The position numbers were made by a program, and so were the translations under genes. A model generated the notes under the pieces. It did no database searches, was not told the origin of the DNA, and saw only the letters and a list, made by a program, of their open reading frames with translations. Positions 10,384 to 20,867 of a DNA stretch of 64,000 nt are shown here, piece by piece (the first letter of the stretch is position 1; each line of letters begins with the position of its first letter). The stretch is from Beverwykella pulmonaria. Its lineage: Eukaryota; Ascomycota; Dothideomycetes; Pleosporales; Melanommataceae. The stretch is from positions 3,019,151 to 3,083,150 of the forward strand of contig BCHH01000003.1 of NCBI GenBank assembly GCA_001599595.1, given 5' to 3'.

Positions 10384-13300
10384 CGTGGACGAGGTGGTGG
10401 CCGGCGACCGGCGGCGACGGGGAGGGAGGGAGGAAGTGGTGTAGGGCGACAAGTGGCAGCTCCTGGCGCGTTGAGTTGAGTTGAGCAGTACAGGTGGGTT
10501 AGAGGCGATTGAAGATGGGGGCCCTTGAGATGTAACTCTTAAAGGGAGGCGGCGGTAGTGAAATAATCTGGGTCGCAGGTTGGGGGTCTGAGCGCAGCGT
10601 CCAAGACACTGCGTAGGGGTGTTGTGCTCGGGGCAATGCGTGCGTTCTGAGCTTATCAACAGCCGCAGCGTCGGAGGCCCAGCTGTTTCAGGAGGGCGCC
10701 GACTCGAGCAGCGAATTTGGATATAGTTGTCGACTGTAGGGCCGGAGTGCGAGCGAGCGAGAGTGAAAGCGAGAGCGACGCTGCAGTGAATGGCGCGGGC
10801 AGAGGCAAAAAGAGAGGACACGCGGAGGGATGCGGCGGCGCGGCGATGCTGTTGGGTGCTGGCGGCTCCGCGACTTTTTGAGTCTTGGGCTGCCCGTTTC
10901 AGAGCCGTCGATCACTCCCGTAGCGACCCTGAATGAGAGGCTTGAGGACAGCGGGTCAAACCGCCCAAGCAATTAGCTGCACAGCGAACCGCGTCTGTTT
11001 GATTGCGTGCCTGACGTTTCGCCGAGGCATCTCTGCGCACAAGATGAAGGTCGACATTCGAGCCCGCAATTCGCAATCACCGCTGGCTGGGTTGGGTCAA
11101 TGGTGACAAGGTGAACACGACGCTGCTATCTCAGCTAATCATCATCCCATCCGCCCCAGCTCCGAGTGAGGCTAGGGCCACGCGTTTTCGGAGGCTGGCT
11201 TCCATACGGTGATGCGCCACAGCTGCGAGTTCAGCCTGCTCCACCACGATTCTTCGTACGTGATGCGTCTTCGCTGCCGATTCTTCCTGTCGTGCCTCCC
11301 AGTTTTTCCGGATGCCCAGCGTGCGCGGACTCGCCTGCTGTCGTCACGGCGGGTTCCCTTGCCTACCGTTCGTAGAGACCGCGCGGCAGATCCCTGGAAC
11401 GTCGGCAGGCTGAAACATCCGACCTGCCAAGCGGATGAGTTCGTGTTGCGCACGCCCTGGGCTTAGCCTCTGCATCAATTTTTAGCAACACCCACAGCGT
11501 TAGTCATGCACGCAAGAGTCAACACCAAAAACCATAGCCACAAGTGGCCGCTGATTGGGGGCCGTTGATGCCAACACCAAAGTATATTGTGGGTCGCTGA
11601 GGGTGCGCCCTGCCGCAGTCAGCCACTTGACTGGACGAGACACTTTGGTGCCAATGCCTGGTTGGTATTGGGACCGAGCGCATGTCGTCCATCTCCATCA
11701 CCATCGACTGGTTCCGGTCCAGTAATTCAGAGATTCAATCACAAGTACCGGCCACCTTCTGAATCCACGTTAGGTACGGAGCGGCAAATCCCCGCAGCTC
11801 TGGCGAGTGATCACAACAGACTCAGAATCGTCGAGAATGACGCTGTCGAGACGCCTAATATCGCAGTCCCCAACAAGAAGTCGATTGACTATCACAATAT
11901 AGGAACCACAAACCAGAATCCCATGTCTCATACTTTCGGCCACCTTTTATCCGCCAACGCCGCCGTTGCCGATTAGACCGTTATCTATCGTGCAGTCTGC
12001 ATCTGCATGGAAGACAAGGTCGGGAAAAAAAAATCAAAGGCAAGCTTCCCGTCTTTCCAGCATCTTGATTGCGCGCACATTCTTGCCATCGCCCTTATCA
12101 AAGAGCTGGAAGTAAAAGGCGCGCATCGTATTCGCACAACCGCGCATGACGATGCCAGCTCCGTATTTACCTGACACTTCCTCCGCATCTCCCCTCTTTC
12201 ACCCCAATCTGGATTCCTTGGGGTCATTCATGCAATTCTCTAGTTCTGACGGGTTCCTCGCTTTTCCATTTTCTCGGCGCTCTTTCTGTTCGTGTTCTGT
12301 CGCAGCCGAGCCCTGACACAAGGCCTCGCCACCTGAGGCGCGCAGGCCGCCAGACTCCGAAAGGTTTCAAGACACCCATGGTTCCCAGGCACAAGTTTGT
12401 GTTCCCCAAGACTTGTTCTGTCTCGTGTCGCTACCACTGCGATTTCAACGCAATGCCGAACCAGGCCGCTGGGAGAGGTATTGAAAGATGGAATATACCG
12501 TTCTCCTAAGAACCCCAAGACTTTCGTTTGGAGGAGATGTAAAATATTCGAGGCGGCCGGCTTGGCATTTCAATGGGACTGATTATGAGGTCGAATCTCA
12601 ACTTCGACCATGTCTTGGAGAAGTAACACAAACCAACGGCCTCGCCGCTGTAAGGGAGCTTCTGCGATAGCTTGCGCGACATTGTCTGTGCTACAGCCTA
12701 CAGGTAGTTGATATATGTCTGAAGGCCCCAAGACAACTTTCAGATGGTACAGTGAATTTAAGTATCACTGGAAATGTCGCGACCCTTTAATCTCGTCTAG
12801 GGTTTTCAGACTCCCTAGTATTGTGTAATCATCTATATTCTCGCTCTTGTACATTCAATTCGCCGCTGAAGTACAGAATTTTTTTTCCTCTACTAAAAAT
12901 ACACGCGCTACCCGCCCATCCGCGCGCTCCCGATAAGCAATCCTCGTATTCAACACGAGTCAGTCTGCTGCAATACGAGCGCGAAAGCTGACTGAACATT
13001 ACAAGTCTGGAGAAAATCGATAGTTGGACCAACCTGGGAGTATCACAGCATGCAGAAATTCGATAGTTGGAGAGACAGCGCATGGATATCGATAAGCATA
13101 CGGGCATGCAGATAAAAAGAGAGATGGAGAGATAACATGCGGGGTAGAAGGAACGAAGTGATGCTTTGGTAGGGAAGGCAACTGAGACTGCTGATGGATC
13201 TATCAGCAGATGATGTGTTGAGACGTTGTCGACTCAATTGAGAGCCTACAAGACATTCCTGTGTTAGTCTGAGTGTGAACAATCATCCAGCCATCTGCAG

Positions 13301-13435
13301 ACAAAGCTAGCTATTCGCTGCTATGGCATTTGGTATCTGCGTTACGAATATCCAGCTATGAGTCTCCACAAGACTTCAAGACTTCGTTTCACGCCCAAAC
13401 CCCCTCCCCCTCCCTTCCAACTCCTCGTCACAAAC
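10384..13435. other. Intergenic, 3 kb
   Basis: Upstream of the GT32 gene and downstream of the LRR-like gene. The first 400-500 bases (to about 10.9 kb) are Arg/Ser-codon rich on the minus strand and probably 5' UTR and promoter. Several 60-130 codon ORFs lie between 11.1 and 13.3 kb on both strands, with no motifs or splice logic. Nothing else is recognised. Confidence 0.55.
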
Positions 13436-15231
13436 CTACTCACCAGCCCCCGCCTCCGCCCCCACCACTCTCCTCTTCACAGGCACCACTCCCTCCCATC
13501 CAAAATCCACAACACACCACTTCTCCCCTCCCCCGTCCCTCCTCTGCCTCAGCACCTCCTCCGCGACCCTCTGTGCCACCTTCTCTCTCTCCACCCACTC
13601 ATTAACTACGTACCCGCTTTCCCACCCCAACTTCCCCCTCACCTCCACTTTCTCCGCATTCTCTCTCAACCAGCCCAGTAACTGAATCGGTACCACGCCC
13701 GCAGGCATACCCTGCAGCGACGCACTATCCGCCGGTATCCAGCCCTGGAAGAGGTTTAAATATTCGATTTGGCGCCACGCGGCGCTGAAGTCGGGTCCGG
13801 GCGAGCTAGTGCGGTGGACCCATTCGTCGTTTCCGTTCCCGGTTCCGCGGATGGCTGGTCGGCGGGTTTGAGGCGAGTTGGCGTAGTCCCATGTCAGCGC
13901 CTTGTGCCATGTGCACCCCTCGAGGTCGAGCCACTTCAGACAATATGTGTTGAGCGAGAGTCGCCGCAAGATGTTGGCGGCTTCTTGCCAGTCGTCGTCG
14001 AGGTCAGAGTAGAAGTGCGAGCCACCTAGTGATATGGGCTTCGTGTGTTTGGAGATCATGGATGTAGTTGCGGCGTTGGGTGTTGTGGAGGGGCGCGGCC
14101 AGTATGCGAGGGAGAGGTGGGTGAGTGTATTGAGTTTTGTGGAGAGGGTGAGGAGGTCCGCCCACGATGCCCAAGAGCCGGCGTGCGCAAGGGATAGCCG
14201 TGTGAGGTTTGGGAAGATGGGTATGCTTATTTGGGAGGGGATCGGGTTCGTTATGCTTTCGGAGGCCTCGTCGTCTTCCCATGAGTCGGCCACTTCGATT
14301 GGTGCTTTCCCATTTCGCTTTGGACTCCCCAGAGATAGGTCGGTTAGGCCTCCTATTACGGCTGCGTTGGGGAACGAGCGATTCAGAGATTTGTTTAAAT
14401 CCATGAGCGTGTAGTCCTTGTTGAGAAGGTCCGTTAGATCGAGAAACCGTATATCCTCCGACCCAGACGCGTCCTCTACCTCCTTCTCGTTCTGGAACAA
14501 TATCTTAAAGGACTTAAAGTCCATGCACCCTTTGCTTCCATATCGTGATAGGTAGCTCAACAACGCCTCTTTGTGGTGTATCGGCAGGGTGGGAAGGAAG
14601 TGTTGTTCGTACTCGGCCAGCTCTTCCCAGTGTAACGCGAGCGTCCTTAGACAATGATGTACCAGGCTTCGATGCCGGGGGAGACGCTACAAGAGTGAGA
14701 GATCTGGACCTGAAAGGTGTTCAAGCTCACATAGAAAACTGCTCATGAGGACGACCCTGCGCATACCTTGTATTCCGCATCATGCTCCCTTGCCAGGGCG
14801 CAGAACCTCGAATTATCGCCCTCAGCATACGTCCTATTAGACTTTCTTAGACGGCGTGGCGCATGCCGACCCGACTGCAGCCAGCTACTTGGGACCGCGG
14901 GTCCCGGTGGCGGCCGAACGCCTGGCTGAGTGCCTCGATTCCGCGTTCGAGTACCTGGCTTGGGCGGGGGAGCGTCAACCTCCGCCATGTTCAAAATGCG
15001 CCGCAGGGCCGGCGGTACGGTGCGTTGTGTTACCAATTCTGTGAGCTCTGCCCTCCGCTCTGGTGTTGCCCGCGGTGCTTGCTCCCGCCGCAGCTGTTCT
15101 ATGCGCTGGTTGACGGTCTGTCTGGGGTGGATATCGGAAGAGGAGGAAGAGGGGGAGCGAGTGGTTTGGAGGGAGGGGTGCACGTAGGACGGCTTCGTAT
15201 GCGTGAAGCTGGGGGTGTGCTTTTTTGGCAT
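13436..15231 (-). CDS. Conserved fungal protein with leucine-rich-repeat-like segment
   Basis: 571 aa from exons (minus) 14767-15231 and 13436-14686, with an 80-nt intron (GTATGC...TTGTAG). The start MPKKHTPSF has several upstream in-frame codons but is the natural methionine before the conserved part. Residues 1-80 are basic and Ser/Thr-rich with a coiled, charged stretch (VNQRIEQLRREQ). A Pro-rich motif PPPGPAVPSSWL lies near residue 125. The exon junction gives a segment SLVHHCLRTLALHWEE and then FLPTLPIHHKEALLSYLSRYG, a pattern I associate with fungal proteins containing irregular LRRs. Leu-rich repeats such as FPNLTRLSLAHAG and LNTLTHLSLAYW follow, and later CLKWLDLEGC and IEYLNLFQGW. 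The C-terminus is charged. Function unknown; no catalytic motif is visible. Confidence 0.82.
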
Positions 15232-15776
15232 CGTGGGGAGGGTCGCAGGTTCCCGGTCGGTCGAGTCTGATGGATGAGAGCTATATGGGTGGATGTGAGT
15301 GGATTGATCAATGCCAGATGAGTCAACGCTCGTGTGGCGGAAGGCGGTTTGTTTGCATGGGTTTATGCGCTGCTCCTGACTTGAAGGCCATGCATAACTG
15401 CTTACACTTGCAGATGTGTGTGGCAAGCAAGAAGCTCAGTTGATGGATGGTGGGACACGATTCCAGTAGTCGTCAACTGCACGCACGCCACATTCCGCGA
15501 TCGTGTGGAACTCACGTGCCTTGCTGGCGACCCTTGCGACGCCCAAGATCAACTACAACCTCTAAAGCAATTTGAGAAGGATGCATTGTATTGAGAACTA
15601 GAAACTAACCAATCATATTATTCTCATTTCCAGGGGTTTCCGCAGTGCGTTGTTGTAGCCGTGTACATAGATTCAAGCTTGATCCAGTAGCGAGGGTGAA
15701 TGCCTACAAACCAGATGCATTATATTATCCTTAGCATATCTACCGCACCTTTATAGGAAAAATAAGCTACAGACTG
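15232..15776. other. Intergenic, 0.5 kb
   Basis: Lies between the start of the LRR-like gene and the stop of the membrane protein. No feature is recognised beyond presumed promoter and 3' UTR. Confidence 0.5.
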
Positions 15777-17450
15777 TCAGGATCGAGAATCTACACCCAT
15801 CTCGTATCTTATTGGCACCCGAGTGCCTGTCATCTCTTGCCTCGAAACACCCATCAATTCTGGCCTTGTTGAATTCCCCGCTTGTTCTTGCAGGCCGAAG
15901 CTAGCAGGATTGCCTCCAAATGCCTCTACGCCAGCGAGCGCATCATGTGTCTGGACCGGCGGATAAACTGTCGTCTCATTTATTTGCGGCTGCTCTGAGT
16001 AGACTAGACTATTACTAGAGACCTCTGAGTGTCCAACGGAGTTACTAGATGGAGTATGGGTGGCATTAGAGTCTTGCATTGATCCCGCTCCCTTCAGCGC
16101 TTTAATTGTCTGACGGTCCCTGCTCCTCTTCGCTCTCCCAATTAGAAGCAACATAATCAGCAATCCAATTACAACACCAGCAACACTCGCACCAACCCCA
16201 ATTCCTATCTTTGCAGTCTTTGCCAGTCCTGCAGGGTGTTTCTTTGCAGGGTAAGGCATGGCATACACAATGTTAACAATTGCGGAAGTAGGTTTCTCGC
16301 TCGTCAAGGAGTATGTTGTCAACAAACTACTAATGTTGACAGACGTGATAGTAATGGAGGAGGGATTAAGGTCGGTTGATTTGGGAAGTGGCGGTGGATT
16401 TAGTGTGCTTGAAAGAGTGCTGTAACATGGAGTTTGTCCACCCATGTCTGTGTTCCAAAGCTGATAGCCCCTGCAAGAATTAGCCATGTTTGGTTATGGG
16501 CGGCTCTGACTTACAAAGGACAGCACACATCCCCAATAATCTTGTAGTCACCTGGACAAGCTGTCAAGGTTGCCTTATTTAAGTCTGCAGCTGCAGGGTA
16601 TCCAAAGCTTGCATTCCCTTGCGTTGTTGTTGTACCACTTGTTGTTGTACCGCTCAAAATTGTTGTTGCCTTTATAGAGATGGTGACAACTGTGACCTGG
16701 GTAACTGTAGAGGTTGAAGTTGAGGTTGCTGTAGTATATCCAGTTGGGCAGCAGTCCAGCTTGTCCTTGACACAGCCAATCATCGGCACAAAATAGGCAG
16801 TGGGGCCGTCCAGCAGAACGAATTCAGGCGTTACGCAATAGCCAGTTAGGATGTTGCCTAACCCAGTCCACGGCGAACCAGTAACATGAATTGAAGACGT
16901 TAGAGTTCCATTGACTGTCGAGTTGATAGCCACGAAACTCGGAGTCGCGATGGTCATAGAAATCACGGTCTTAGACGGTACGGATGTCGAAGCTGTGGTG
17001 ATTGATGTCTTGCTGGGGGTTCCAGTGATTCCAGTCCATGATGGGCAACTGCTAGTGTAGCCCGTTTGAAGGTCTGTCTTCAGGTCAGCAAACCCTGCAG
17101 TCTGACAGTAATACTTCTCTTCACGCACTCGTGGTCTCAAAGCAGCAGGCATAGCGGCCGCCGACCAAGCAATCACCGTAGAGGGAATACATTGCGGTTT
17201 GGGTAGAACATGCGCAGATATACGCATCCATGGGAGATGAATACGTTGAAGTGAAGTAAACGCCACATGTTCCCATTGCACTTCGAATACATGATTGCTC
17301 CGTGTCATCAGCTGCTTGGTCTGCACACAGCTTCTTGTTAGTTAGCTAAGCATGCACATCAGAAATCTGAACAAGGGAAATTCGTGGGCATACGGCAGGA
17401 TTAAAATTAGAACAGTCTGTTGCTCTTGGAGGAAGGAGTTTTGTGATCAT
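15777..17450 (-). CDS. Single-pass membrane protein with Cys-rich and Ser/Thr-rich ectodomain; 5' end uncertain
   Basis: Proposed exons (minus) are 17394-17450 (tentative), 17129-17330, 16515-17073 and 15777-16470. The second exon is not in the longest ORF frame; it reads CIRSAMGTCGVYFTSTYSS...AYICACSTQTAMYSLYGDC...YACCFETT, a cysteine pattern of fungal surface proteins. A 55-nt intron with GCTGAC branch point and a 44-nt intron restore frame into Thr-rich sequence, LDCCPTGYTT and ACPGDYKIIGDVCCPLGYQLW. The last exon has a strong transmembrane helix (IGIGVGASVAGVVIGLLIML), then RAKRSRDRQ and a 120-residue Ser/Asn-rich cytoplasmic tail. No signal peptide was found in the first exon, so an upstream exon may be missed. 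Plausible role: cell-wall or surface sensor; inference only. Confidence 0.72.
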
Positions 17451-18914
17451 TTTCGCTGTGGGATGTCTCTTCTTGAAGGATTTACACACTCCGAGTACGT
17501 TTTCGATTCTAATATTGGTGACGATGGATTGGTGTTGCAGCTTGCAATTAAAAGAGTGGTGGAAAGGAGAAAGGCGGGACGCTGATCGGTTATCAAGTAA
17601 TATTATTATGGGTTTATTGCACGCTTTTTTTTTGGGAAAAAATGCTTTTTGGCGGCGTGTCATTCTAATAAGGAGGTTGGTATGGCGTTATTGGTCAGAC
17701 ATCACATTCTAGCCTTGTGAAGCCGTAATGTTTGCGATGGACACGAAGGACTCATGTCGGGAAGAGCCAACCACTACTCCTGTAGAGACCATTCCTGCGA
17801 CTTTACCATCTATGGATGAATTTAGCATTGGCGCTGTAGAATCAACGGTATGTACTGGCGTTAAGCAGAGCAGACTTTAATCAGGGCTGCATGTATCATT
17901 AGTGAAGCGAAAATAACTGGGGAAATGCGAACTCAAGATAGGAGACTGAGCGATGGAGGGCAATGTTAGACGACTGATTCATCGCTCGCTTTTCACCTTG
18001 GAGTGGCTGGCAGGTCGACGGGGCGTGGGATCGCACTCATCTGAATTTGAGCATTAGAGGGCGCCATGGCACCGAGCTTAACCCACTGATGTGCCTCTCG
18101 TATCGTCTCTTGATCCGTATAGGCATGGGTTGTCTAATTCGAGCTTTTTTGCTTTCTAACCGAATGTGGCTGGAGCTGAGTTGGTTCACACTCAGCCGCC
18201 AACCCATCAACGATCACCCCCGGTCACTTACCTTGTGCTTTCTTAAGAAAATGATTACGTACGCCTTGGAGCATCTCCTTCTTCCCATTCCAACCCAGTC
18301 CATTAACAACTGCGTCACACTCAAGCTATATCAACCGTCCACATAACCGGCAGAGAAAAAATATTCATTGATAGTAACGCACTGTTAGCGCGAAAAGGGG
18401 CCTGTCCAGAACCGGGCTACCTCTTAGTTGGTTCCGAGTACGCCGGCCAGAGGGTTAGGTCTAGGTCTGTTTATACCTACCTGAAGGGCATCACCAGCAA
18501 GTCCGGATACCCGTTCAGGTACATGGTTGTTCACGTACCCTTGTAGCGAGGACTGCTGGGTTGAAGATGAGCCTTGGAAATTAGCGAATGCAGCAAGGTA
18601 CGGATTACACGGGCAGATGATCTGCTGTGCCGTGTACAATTCTTCGCGGAGCCAGCACTGCAAAGTTTGAGCTGTGTTCTCCAATGACATTTTACCGTGG
18701 CAACTCCATCCCTTCCCCATTGCTCGCTCCCATGCGTCCTCAATTGAGATCGACATCAAAGCTGCACCTGGTCTGCCCTGCCCTGGTATCCGTCTCACCT
18801 TGACCAGATTTCAGCCACGGTACCTAGTCAAACCTCCGCCTTGACGGATCTCCCCGATCCCCAAAACATGCCTTGAACACACTCCATTCGCGTTTCGCTC
18901 TCCCCACACTCGCT
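17451..18914. other. Divergent intergenic region, 1.5 kb
   Basis: Between the membrane protein start (minus) and the PGAP4-like start (plus), so both promoters lie here. A 124-codon minus ORF at 18424-18798 has no motif and is not called. Confidence 0.5.
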
Positions 18915-20177
18915 ATGTATCCGCGTCTGCTTTCCGCCGTCCTTGCCTTCGTCGCCCTCGCAGCCGTCTACAGCATCCATTCCGCTACCTCCCGCGACCC
19001 TACGTCACTATTCTTCAATCCGCGCACTGGCTACGCGCCTCGCTACTCCGCGATACGGAAAGACCAGGCTGAGGCCTTTATTGCGTCTACAGGGAATAGC
19101 ACGGCATATAGAGACACGAAGAAGAGCGATAAGAAGGAAAAGCTATGCGTGGGCATACCGTCAATTGCGCGCAAAGGCGCGAGATACCTCCGCGACGCGG
19201 TGGGCTCGCTGCTCGAAGGGCTTACGCCCGAGGAAAGAGGTGAAATCCACTTTGTGGTTTTCATTCCGCACACCGACCCCGCGGTGCATCCAGCGTACAC
19301 CGAGGACTGGCTGCCAAACCTCGCCGACGAGGTCTTGACGTACGACCTACCGGAGGACCAGAAGAACCACGTAAAGCAAATGGAGGAAGAAGGAGGATTG
19401 TTTCTCGAGAAGGGCATCTTCGATTACAACTACCTAGTCCAAGCCTGCCACGCGAAGGAAATACCCTACATCGCCATCTTTGAAGACGACATCGTGGCCA
19501 TGGACGGCTGGTACCATCGCACGCTCGCCGCGATAAAAGAAGCCGAGATCCAGTCCGCGCTGAAGAATGGCTCCCCAGACTTCTTATACCTACGATTATT
19601 CTACACGGAGGAGTTTCTGGGCTGGAACTCGGAGAATTGGGGCACGTATCTTACGTACTCGAGCTTCTTCTTCCTGCTCTTGCTCTCGCTGTTCGTGTAC
19701 GTGCGCGCCAGAGCCCCGTCTGCGAAGTGGCTCGCCACGCCCCGGGCCAGCCTCGTCTGGACTGGTCTTTGTGTCGCCAGTATTGCATTCTATTTCGCGC
19801 TCGGGCGCGCGACTGTGCTGCCTCTTCCCGCGGGCGTAAACTACATGCCGCAATTCGGGTGCTGCGCGCAAGGCTTCGTATTCCCGCGCCACAAAGCGAT
19901 CGAGCTTGTCCACTACCTTGAAGGTCGGCGCGTCGGCTTCGTAGACGTGTTAACCGAGGAATTTGCGGATGAGAGGCATGAACTGCGGTGGGCGATTACG
20001 CCAAGTGTGATTCAACATGTCGGACGGAAGAGTAGTAAGGTGGATGATTTTGGGCCGCAGAGCAAACACGGACTTAGTGTTGCGGAGACGATTTGGAGTT
20101 TTGCGTTCGAGAGGTATAATAAGGAGCAGTTGGGAAGGGAGCATAGGGGCGTTGCGCAAGAGAGGAAAGTGTCGTAG
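18915..20177 (+). CDS. PGAP4/TMEM246-like Golgi glycosyltransferase
   Basis: Intronless, 420 aa from the ATG MYPRLLSAV. The open frame runs 14 codons further upstream but from TTG. Residues 5-22 form a membrane anchor. The glycosyltransferase domain starts near LCVGIPSIARKGARYL (77-92), continues through FVVFIPHTDP (113-122) and carries an acidic EDD (190-192) in IAIFEDDIVAMDGWY, the likely metal and donor site. Two hydrophobic helices (about 247-264 and 280-298) form a hairpin inside the catalytic domain; it then resumes with NYMPQFGCCAQGFVFPR. That split architecture is the hallmark of PGAP4, the enzyme adding a GalNAc side branch to GPI anchors in animals. Donor and acceptor in fungi are not known to me, so the substrate is inference. 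Confidence 0.85.
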   Translation: MYPRLLSAVLAFVALAAVYSIHSATSRDPTSLFFNPRTGYAPRYSAIRKDQAEAFIASTGNSTAYRDTKKSDKKEKLCVGIPSIARKGARYLRDAVGSLLEGLTPEERGEIHFVVFIPHTDPAVHPAYTEDWLPNLADEVLTYDLPEDQKNHVKQMEEEGGLFLEKGIFDYNYLVQACHAKEIPYIAIFEDDIVAMDGWYHRTLAAIKEAEIQSALKNGSPDFLYLRLFYTEEFLGWNSENWGTYLTYSSFFFLLLLSLFVYVRARAPSAKWLATPRASLVWTGLCVASIAFYFALGRATVLPLPAGVNYMPQFGCCAQGFVFPRHKAIELVHYLEGRRVGFVDVLTEEFADERHELRWAITPSVIQHVGRKSSKVDDFGPQSKHGLSVAETIWSFAFERYNKEQLGREHRGVAQERKVS

Positions 20178-20867
20178 GGAATCAAGACATGAAAGGTGAC
20201 CCTGCGGGATTTGGATGTCATTGCAGTAATGATAAATGCGCAGGACGACTGAAAACGACCTTCGCATTTAATACCCAGGCGCTTAAGGCACAGAAAGATT
20301 CCAATCTGGGGCCCGATGGACGACGAAAACTCCATGTACATAAACGGAAACCGCAATCAACAAAGTGCCGCAATATAAGGCATCCTGTCCAACGCACCAG
20401 GATAGCAACATATCTCGGGTGTTGATCTATGCTCAGATGAAAGAGGCGGGACAGGAGCATATTCACGCGTGAAAGGCAGGCTTGAAGAACGTAAAGCAGA
20501 GTGAGGAATAGTGTATAAGAAGATAAATTGAAGGAGGCTCTATGTTATATCAATACGAGCTGAACTTTTGTAAAAAGGTGCAAAGAAAGCCCATGCTCTA
20601 CCAGACAGAGAGGGGTTTTTTTTTTTAATAATCTTCTAACCTAGTATAACCGTGGCCAATAACGTGAAACGCTGATAGTAAGAGAATGAGTCTTCTTTGG
20701 ATCGACGCCCTATAGAAAGTCCTTCAGCACTTGGAACGAATACCCATTTGAAGCCATGTAACGTTCCCATGAACTATATCGACGTGGAAGAAAGGACTCA
20801 ACGCCAAGGGGAACGAAAGCACAAGTAAAGCTGGACTCCATTGGCCAGACAATCCACGACGTATCTT
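20178..20867. other. Intergenic, 0.7 kb between convergent genes
   Basis: 3' regions of the PGAP4-like and GNAT/ankyrin genes. A T-run near 20616-20627 is the only notable element. Confidence 0.6.

Noticed and set aside
9259..10821. 520-codon ORF as the full GT32 protein
   Set aside because: The first 145 codons lack an ATG start and are upstream sequence; the 3' end stops inside an intron.
13330..13681. Pro/Ser-rich plus-strand ORFs
   Set aside because: Antisense of the Arg/Glu/Gly-rich C-terminus of the LRR-like gene.
16511..17326. 271-codon minus-strand ORF taken as a complete protein
   Set aside because: Its first 80 residues are out of frame with the cysteine pattern; splicing through 17074-17128 explains the region better.
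18424..18798. 124-codon minus-strand ORF
   Set aside because: No family features; sits in the promoter of the PGAP4-like gene.
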